Source: Paenibacillus guangzhouensis (GTDB lineage: Bacteria > Bacillota > Bacilli > Paenibacillales > Paenibacillaceae). From it: DNA of 64,000 bases. The DNA lies in NCBI RefSeq assembly GCF_009363075.1, contig NZ_CP045293.1, positions 5,016,501-5,080,500 of the forward strand, written 5' to 3'. Within the stretch, counting starts at the first letter, position 1. The number at the start of each line of letters is the position of its first letter. This document shows positions 59,155 to 64,000 of the stretch, piece by piece. The translations under genes were made by a program, and so were the position numbers. The notes beneath the pieces are model-generated. The model was not told the origin of the DNA. It saw only the letters and a list, made by a program, of their open reading frames with translations, and did no database searches.

Positions 59155-59565
59155 ATGAGAAAAACGAATGGTTTCTATTGGATCTTTACAGGTTTGTTGT
59201 CAGCACTCATGGCGTTCGGGGCGATTCCCGATATGCTATATGCCCCCGATGCTGTTGTCTTGTTCCATCATTTGGGCTATCCTTCCTATTTGCTTCCCTT
59301 TCTAGGGATCGCCAAATTACTGGGTGTCATCGCCATTGTCGTACCTGGCTTCCCACGGCTTAAGGAATGGGCCTATGCCGGCTTTGTATTTGATCTATCC
59401 GGTGCGATGTACTCCAGCATCTCCGTAGGCGACCCCGCAAGCAATTGGGTGATGTTCTTCATCGGATTTGCGCTCATCGCCGGCTCTTATCTGCTCCATC
59501 ATCGCCGAGCAGCACTGCGCAATCGCTCCATGGGACGGTTAGAAGGGACGGACTTGAAGGCCTAA
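59155..59565 (+). CDS. DoxX family membrane protein
   Basis: 136 residues with four hydrophobic helices (about 8-28, 45-65, 72-92 and 97-115). DoxX-like pattern: PDAVVLFHHLGYPSYLLPFLG and AKLLGVIAIVVPGFPRLKEWAYAGF (in part). Integral membrane protein of unclear function, often in redox or stress operons controlled by ArsR/HxlR-type repressors. GGAG lies about 11 nt upstream. Promoter probably at 58957. Confidence 0.85.
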   Translation: MRKTNGFYWIFTGLLSALMAFGAIPDMLYAPDAVVLFHHLGYPSYLLPFLGIAKLLGVIAIVVPGFPRLKEWAYAGFVFDLSGAMYSSISVGDPASNWVMFFIGFALIAGSYLLHHRRAALRNRSMGRLEGTDLKA

Positions 59566-59580
59566 CATACGCTTATATAT

Positions 59581-59618
59581 GAAAAAAGGTTGGGCAGGAG
59601 ATATTCCTGTCCAACCTT
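59581..59618 (-). terminator. Intrinsic terminator of the SDR gene
   Basis: 14-bp stem AAGGTTGGGCAGGA (59586-59599)/TCCTGTCCAACCTT (59605-59618) with one G-T pair and six T on the minus strand; may also end the DoxX gene. Confidence 0.85.
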
Positions 59619-59621
59619 CTC

Positions 59622-60410
59622 TTAAATTGCCTTCACCATACCGCCGTCGACAAGCAGCGATTGACCGGTCACATAGCTATTCGCAAAAGATCCGTAAAAG
59701 GCTACAATCCTCGCAAATTCCTCAGGCGTACCGAGTCGGCCGAGCGGAATATCCTTCAAGTTCGCATGCTGGACCTCTTCTACCGTACAACTCAGCTTCG
59801 CAGCCTGAAGTGCATCGAGCTCCGCGATTCGATCGGTCGCAATACGCCCCGGCGCCACGGTATTGATCAAAATATTGTCGCCCGCGAACTCGGCAGCCAG
59901 CGTCTTCGTCAAGGCTTGTACACCTGCACGGAACACATTCGATAGAATGAGTCCTGCGATCGGCTGCTTCACCGATGTCGAAGCGAGATTCACAATCCGC
60001 CCTCCGCCAGCGGCTTGCAGATGAGGAAGCGCTTCGCGAATCATGCGAATGGTACTCAGCAGATTTAATTCGAAGCCGTGCACCCATTTCGTATCATCCA
60101 TATCTGTGAAACGCCCTCCCGGCGGACCTCCCGCATTGGTAACGAGCACATCCAATCCGCCATGAGCTTCTACCGCCGCCTGCATCGCACGGCTTACATC
60201 TTCCGGACTCAGCACATCCATCTGCATCATCAATACTTGCTTGCCGGTCTGCGCGAGGATTTCATCCTGTGCCTGCTGGAGCTGTGCAAGGTCACGACTT
60301 GCGATCGTTACCTTCGCCCCTTCTCTTGCAAATTCCAGAGCGCTCGCCCGGCCGAGTCCTTTACTGGCCGCGGCTACGAACACGGACCTGCCGGTTAACC
60401 CTAAATCCAT
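59622..60410 (-). CDS. SDR family oxidoreductase lacking the catalytic YxxxK
   Basis: 262 residues. Rossmann fold with the cofactor motif AASKGLGRASALEFA, NAGG (here TNAGGPPGG), catalytic-region Ser in NLASTSVK, and C-terminal SLLVDGGM. At the position of YxxxK the sequence reads SNVFR (Tyr to Ser, Lys to Arg), so the classical proton relay is missing. This is known for one beta-ketoacyl-ACP-reductase-like SDR subgroup. Start: ATG 60410 is 9 nt after GGAGAGG. Activity uncertain. Confidence 0.85.
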   Translation of the reverse strand: MDLGLTGRSVFVAAASKGLGRASALEFAREGAKVTIASRDLAQLQQAQDEILAQTGKQVLMMQMDVLSPEDVSRAMQAAVEAHGGLDVLVTNAGGPPGGRFTDMDDTKWVHGFELNLLSTIRMIREALPHLQAAGGGRIVNLASTSVKQPIAGLILSNVFRAGVQALTKTLAAEFAGDNILINTVAPGRIATDRIAELDALQAAKLSCTVEEVQHANLKDIPLGRLGTPEEFARIVAFYGSFANSYVTGQSLLVDGGMVKAI

Positions 60411-60487
60411 CATCATCACCCTCTCCATCGATTTGGCACTTTCCCCCATTATCATGCGTTGAAGAGGCTGACGTCAACTTTGCCCGA

Positions 60488-61792
60488 TTACCCTCTCGCC
60501 TTCCGGTATCCAGCAGCTAGAATATGCATCCCATCCCGATATTTCGCCACGGTACGGCGCGAAATTTGAATTCCCTCATTCATGAGCAATTCGGCAATCC
60601 GTTGGTCAGATAGCGGACGTTCCTTATCTTCCTCAGCGATCATCGTTTTCAATCGAGCCTTAACGGCCTGTGTAGAAGTATCCACTCCTTCACGTGTTGG
60701 CAGCCCCGTTGAGAAGAAATATTTCAACGGGAAAACCCCGTGCGGTGTCTGGAGATACTTCCCGTTCACCGTACGACTCACCGTAGACTCGTGAATGCCT
60801 AATCGGCTCGCAATCACGGCCAGGGTCATTGGCCTGATGCCCTTGACCCCTGCCGACAAGAATTGGATCTGCTCTTCCAAGATCGCGTGCATCACGTTCA
60901 TCAGCGTCTGGCGCCTCAGGGTCACGCACCGGACGAGCCATGCAGCCGATTTGATCTTGGCCTGCAGGAAAGCAGACGCATCAGATGACTCGAATGCCGC
61001 AGTTCCTTGATGCTGAGCTAACCCCTGATAGACCTCGCTAATGGTTAACCGCGGCGAACTGAACGGATGCATATGCAGCCTATATCCTTCTGGTTTTAGC
61101 TCCACCATGGCATCAGGGATCGCGTATGGAACGACGGACGCCCCCATCGATTGACCAGGCCGCGGCTGAAGATGCTGAATGTATTGCACAGCAGCCTTCA
61201 CCTGTGCCCTCGATATGCGCAAGCCGGACGCGATCGCCCCCCATTGCCCATGTGCTAGATCCTCCAGATAGTATGACACGATCTCCCTTGCACCGCGGAC
61301 CGGGGCTGGGTCGCGTTCAATTTGAAGCAGGAGGCACTCCCTGACATCCCGCCCGCCGATGCCCGCTGGCTCCAATGCCTGCACCTGGCGCAGCGCCTCT
61401 TCCACCTGGACGGTCGAGAGATCCAACGCCGTGCACACCTCGGCTAGTTCAACATCCAAGTAGCCGTCTTCATTTAAATTCCCCGCTAAATAGACCGCCG
61501 CACGGCGGACTTGAGGCGCCAGCTTGAGCAGCCGCAATTGGCCGAGCACGGCTTGCTCCAAGGATTCTGAGGCAGCTTGAACTCGCCATAACGGGTCGAA
61601 TGCCATGCTTCGCGCCGGCACACGTCCTCTCCGCTGTTCCTCTAGCTCCAAGACCGGGTTCTGAAGCATCTCTTCCTGAACGTACTGCATCAGTTCGTGC
61701 CCCGATAGGGTGAGAATATGCATGGACTGCTGGAGCTCTGGAGTCATTGCTAATTTGAGACGCTGATCTTGAACCAACTGATAGCCTAACAT
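60488..61792 (-). CDS. rpoN: RNA polymerase sigma-54 factor RpoN (SigL)
   Basis: 434 residues. Region I is Gln/Leu rich (LVQDQRLKLAMTPELQQSMHILTLSG), a core-binding domain follows, then an HTH (ASRLGIHESTVSRTVNGKYLQTPHG) and the C-terminal RpoN box SRRTVAKYRDGM. Binds -24/-12 promoters and needs an ATP-dependent activator. GGGGGAG lies 5 nt before the ATG. It lies 43 bp downstream of rocA on the same strand with no visible terminator between them, and rocA itself has a sigma-54 promoter. Confidence 0.95.
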   Translation of the reverse strand: MLGYQLVQDQRLKLAMTPELQQSMHILTLSGHELMQYVQEEMLQNPVLELEEQRRGRVPARSMAFDPLWRVQAASESLEQAVLGQLRLLKLAPQVRRAAVYLAGNLNEDGYLDVELAEVCTALDLSTVQVEEALRQVQALEPAGIGGRDVRECLLLQIERDPAPVRGAREIVSYYLEDLAHGQWGAIASGLRISRAQVKAAVQYIQHLQPRPGQSMGASVVPYAIPDAMVELKPEGYRLHMHPFSSPRLTISEVYQGLAQHQGTAAFESSDASAFLQAKIKSAAWLVRCVTLRRQTLMNVMHAILEEQIQFLSAGVKGIRPMTLAVIASRLGIHESTVSRTVNGKYLQTPHGVFPLKYFFSTGLPTREGVDTSTQAVKARLKTMIAEEDKERPLSDQRIAELLMNEGIQISRRTVAKYRDGMHILAAGYRKARG

Positions 61793-61835
61793 GGTAACTC
61801 CCCCTATCGGATTTCGCTACGTACGGATGCTGCAA

Positions 61836-63383
61836 TTAGAATCTCTCGGATACCATCTTCGCTTGCGTGAACAAGAGCAAGTAATCCCGTCCACCCGCCT
61901 TCGAATCGGTTCCAGACATATTGAAACCGCCGAATGGATGCGTTCCGACGAGCGCTCCCGTACATTTACGGTTGAAGTATAAATTACCTACGAAAAACTC
62001 ACGACGCGCTTGCTCGAGATGTGCCCGATTATTCGAAATGACAGCTCCTGTTAGACCATAATCGGTATTGTTCGCAAATTGCAGCGCTTCATCGAAAGAG
62101 GATGCCTTCGTGAACGCGACCACTGGTCCGAAAATCTCTTCCTGTGAGATGCGCGCGCGTGCGTCAACGTCGGCGAAAATTGTTGGCGCGATAAAATATC
62201 CATTCGATTCGCCCGTATGGCCCCCGAGGACAAGCCGGCCTTCTTGCATACCAATTTCTATATATTCTTGAATTTTACGATAAGCCTTATCATCGACAAC
62301 CGGCCCGACATTCGTTACCTTATCAGCTGGATTCCCCATCACGAGCTGCTTCGTCCGTTCTACGACTTTGTCCAGCACCGCATCGTATACAGCTTCATGA
62401 ATGATTGCGCGGGAGCAAGCCGAGCATTTCTGACCCGAGAAGCCAAAGGCAGACGCCGTGATCGCATCCGCAGCCAAGTCTAGATCCGCATCGCTATCGA
62501 CGACGATGGAATCCTTGCCGCCCATCTCGGCAATGACGCGCTTGATCCACTTTTGACCTGGCGCTGTCTTCGCTGCACGCTCGTTAATCCGTAATCCAAC
62601 GTCACGCGACCCCGTGAAGCTGATGAAGCGCGTGAGCGGATGATCTACGAGGTAATCGCCCACTTCACCGCCTGGACCAGGAAGGTAGTTCACCACGCCT
62701 GGAGGCAAGCCCACCTCTTCGAGCAGCTCTACGAATTTCGCAGCAATGACCGGTGTCGTGCTCGCCGGCTTCAAGACGACGGTATTCCCCGATACGAGCG
62801 CAGCTGTGGTCATGCCCGCCATAATCGCGAGCGGGAAATTCCACGGCGGAATGACGATGCCGACGCCAAGCGGAATGTAGTAGAGCTCATTCTCTTCTTC
62901 TTCAATGATCGTGAGCGGCTGAGGCTGGCTAAGGCGCTGCATTTCGCGCGCATAGAATTCCATGAAGTCAATCGCTTCCGCCGTATCCGCATCGGCTTCC
63001 GCGCGCGTCTTGCCTGACTCGAATGTCAGCCATGCTGAGAACTCATGCTTACGGCGGCGCATGAGCGCAGCAGCCTTATAGAGATACCGTGCACGTTCAT
63101 GCGGATCGGTCTTCTTCCACGATTCGAACACCCGTGCCGCCGTCTGAATCGCTTCTTCCGCGAGCGCCGTATCGGCTTGCGATACAATCCCGATCACTTG
63201 CTCTGTCGATGCCGGATTGATCGAGGTCACTTTACGGTCTGTCGCTATTCTTCGGCCTTCAATCACAAGGTCATACGAGCGCCCAAGCTCTCCCTCCACC
63301 TGCTGTAATGCCTTATCATAAGCTAGATTGTTCTGTTCATCTTTAAAATTCGTGAATACCTCATTTTTAAATTCTACGCGCAT
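61836..63383 (-). CDS. rocA: L-glutamate gamma-semialdehyde dehydrogenase (1-pyrroline-5-carboxylate dehydrogenase)
   Basis: 515 residues, the normal length of RocA. Aldehyde dehydrogenase motifs: [25 protein letters not shown], the catalytic Glu in [11 protein letters not shown], the nucleophile Cys in GQKCSACSR, and [13 protein letters not shown]. Oxidises glutamate semialdehyde to glutamate with NAD+, the second step of proline and arginine catabolism. Start: ATG 63383 with GGGAGG 11 nt upstream; the longer frame to 63467 reads through the promoter region. Transcribed from the sigma-54 promoter at 63451, divergent from proline dehydrogenase. Confidence 0.95.
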   Translation of the reverse strand: MRVEFKNEVFTNFKDEQNNLAYDKALQQVEGELGRSYDLVIEGRRIATDRKVTSINPASTEQVIGIVSQADTALAEEAIQTAARVFESWKKTDPHERARYLYKAAALMRRRKHEFSAWLTFESGKTRAEADADTAEAIDFMEFYAREMQRLSQPQPLTIIEEEENELYYIPLGVGIVIPPWNFPLAIMAGMTTAALVSGNTVVLKPASTTPVIAAKFVELLEEVGLPPGVVNYLPGPGGEVGDYLVDHPLTRFISFTGSRDVGLRINERAAKTAPGQKWIKRVIAEMGGKDSIVVDSDADLDLAADAITASAFGFSGQKCSACSRAIIHEAVYDAVLDKVVERTKQLVMGNPADKVTNVGPVVDDKAYRKIQEYIEIGMQEGRLVLGGHTGESNGYFIAPTIFADVDARARISQEEIFGPVVAFTKASSFDEALQFANNTDYGLTGAVISNNRAHLEQARREFFVGNLYFNRKCTGALVGTHPFGGFNMSGTDSKAGGRDYLLLFTQAKMVSERF

Positions 63384-63450
63384 ACCCTTCTCATCCTCCC
63401 TGAGTAAAATAGCAATAAAAATTGAATGACGTCCTGTATTCCCATGTATA

Positions 63451-63467
63451 AGCAAATACCGTGCCAA
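63451..63467 (-). promoter_or_regulatory. Sigma-54 promoter of rocA
   Basis: Minus strand TTGGCACGGTATTTGCT (63467-63451): GG and GC are exactly 10 bp apart, and it fits TGGCAC-N5-TTGCW perfectly. About 68 bp before the rocA ATG. Confidence 0.9.
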
Positions 63468-63505
63468 CTTGCGTAGGAAAAGAATTTTTTATAAGAAATA
63501 TGGTT

Positions 63506-63522
63506 CTGGCATCGTTCTTGCT
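63506..63522 (+). promoter_or_regulatory. Sigma-54 promoter of proline dehydrogenase
   Basis: CTGGCATCGTTCTTGCT: GG (63508-63509) and GC (63520-63521) are 10 bp apart, matching TGGCAY-N5-TTGCW. About 60 bp before the ATG at 63583, divergent from the rocA promoter with 38 bp between the two sites. Confidence 0.85.
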
Positions 63523-63582
63523 TCATTCATTGATTGCTAGACCTTCACTATGACATGACGATTCGGAGAGGGGATTCTACCC

Positions 63583-64000
63583 ATGGACATCGGTACAGAA
63601 CTATACCGCAAAACACTGCTAACGATCGCCGGCAATCGGCTCGTTGAACATTGGTCGCTCAAGTACGGTAAGAAATTGGCGAGTAAATTCATCGCTGGCG
63701 ATACGCTGGCTGAAGCATTGACACAAATTGAAGCGCTGAATCAGAAAGGCATTATGGCAACGCTGGACCACCTCGGGGAAGGCATTCGCCACTTGGACGA
63801 GGCCGCGGGATATCGGGAGGAATATGTGCGGCTCGTGCAAGGCATTTCGGACCGCGGGGTGAACTCCAACGTCTCGCTGAAGCCGACGCAGATGGGGCTC
63901 GCGCTCGATCCCGAGACATGTTATGACAATATTCGCGCCGTCGTGACCGAAGCGGCAAAGCATGACAATTTCGTTCGCATCGATATGGAAGATACACCGT
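63583..64000 (+). CDS. Proline dehydrogenase (partial, N-terminal part)
   Basis: 139 codons visible; the gene runs off the right edge. Begins MDIGTELYRKTLLTIAGNRL with GGAGAGGGG upstream. Family features: KKLASKFIAGDTLAEAL, KGIMATLDHLGEG, VNSNVSLKPTQMGLALDPE and FVRIDMEDTP. This is the short monofunctional Gram-positive type (FadM/PutB), an FAD enzyme oxidising proline to pyrroline-5-carboxylate for RocA. Sigma-54 promoter at 63506. Confidence 0.93.
   Translation, partial: MDIGTELYRKTLLTIAGNRLVEHWSLKYGKKLASKFIAGDTLAEALTQIEALNQKGIMATLDHLGEGIRHLDEAAGYREEYVRLVQGISDRGVNSNVSLKPTQMGLALDPETCYDNIRAVVTEAAKHDNFVRIDMEDTP

Overview
The window looks like chromosomal DNA of a Paenibacillus-type Gram-positive bacterium (Bacillales). 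Supporting signs are strong AGGAGG-type ribosome binding sites with frequent TTG/GTG starts, a PTS trehalose operon with a perfect cre site, a C-P lyase operon behind a Pho box, spore-former style RocA/RpoN/proline dehydrogenase genes, stalk-domain (copper amine oxidase N-terminal) surface proteins and many two-component systems. The genus is inferred from these signs; no rRNA gene is present. No transposase, phage gene or CRISPR array was seen.

Layout. 1-4.9 kb: end of a Tyr/Pro-rich protein, then a five-gene leftward YtrA-type operon (GntR repressor plus two ABC exporters) with a palindromic operator on its promoter, and a PH-domain gene. 5.1-13.2 kb: a response regulator/histidine kinase pair followed by three paralogous membrane-anchored alpha/beta hydrolases and a secreted beta-lactamase-fold protein. 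Each of these four genes has the same 11-bp direct-repeat promoter at the same distance from its start, so the block looks like a self-contained regulon. 13.3-16.7 kb: leftward regulator-ATPase-permease-kinase operon of the lantibiotic/bacitracin immunity type, preceded by a c-di-GMP (GEMM-I)-like aptamer and an intrinsic terminator. 17-19.4 kb: two secreted stalk-domain proteins and tRNA-Thr(CGT). 19.5-23.6 kb: treP-treC-treR with TreR operator and cre. 23.8-28 kb: NlpC/P60 endopeptidase, a two-component system and a 2-aminoethylphosphonate-type binding lipoprotein.

28-35.7 kb: a leftward phosphonate operon, deoR-phnGHIJKLM-PHP, with overlapping genes and four 11-bp Pho-box repeats upstream. 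The PHP-domain enzyme probably replaces PhnP. 35.9-37.5 kb: a TspO-like membrane protein and 14 tandem 50-52 bp repeats, each with a small hairpin. 37.5-48 kb: nitroreductase, NdpA-like nucleoid protein, FhuF-like iron reductase with Fur box, lactonase, two paralogous chemoreceptors, and a GH130 mannosylglucose phosphorylase-LacI operon. 48-60 kb: a MITE-like element next to marR, a stand-alone DUF262 protein, an ECF41-type sigma factor with a matching promoter on its carboxymuconolactone decarboxylase partner, small secreted proteins, a DsbA/FrnE protein, a divergent PhyH dioxygenase/AraC pair, HxlR, CWC, DoxX and an SDR lacking the catalytic Tyr. 60.5-64 kb: rpoN, rocA and the start of proline dehydrogenase. 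Two divergent, canonical -24/-12 sigma-54 promoters lie between rocA and the dehydrogenase, and rpoN lies directly downstream of rocA.

Start codons were often moved from the longest reading frame to the one placed 7-10 nt after a good Shine-Dalgarno; each case is explained. All functional calls are from reading motifs by eye, without database searches.
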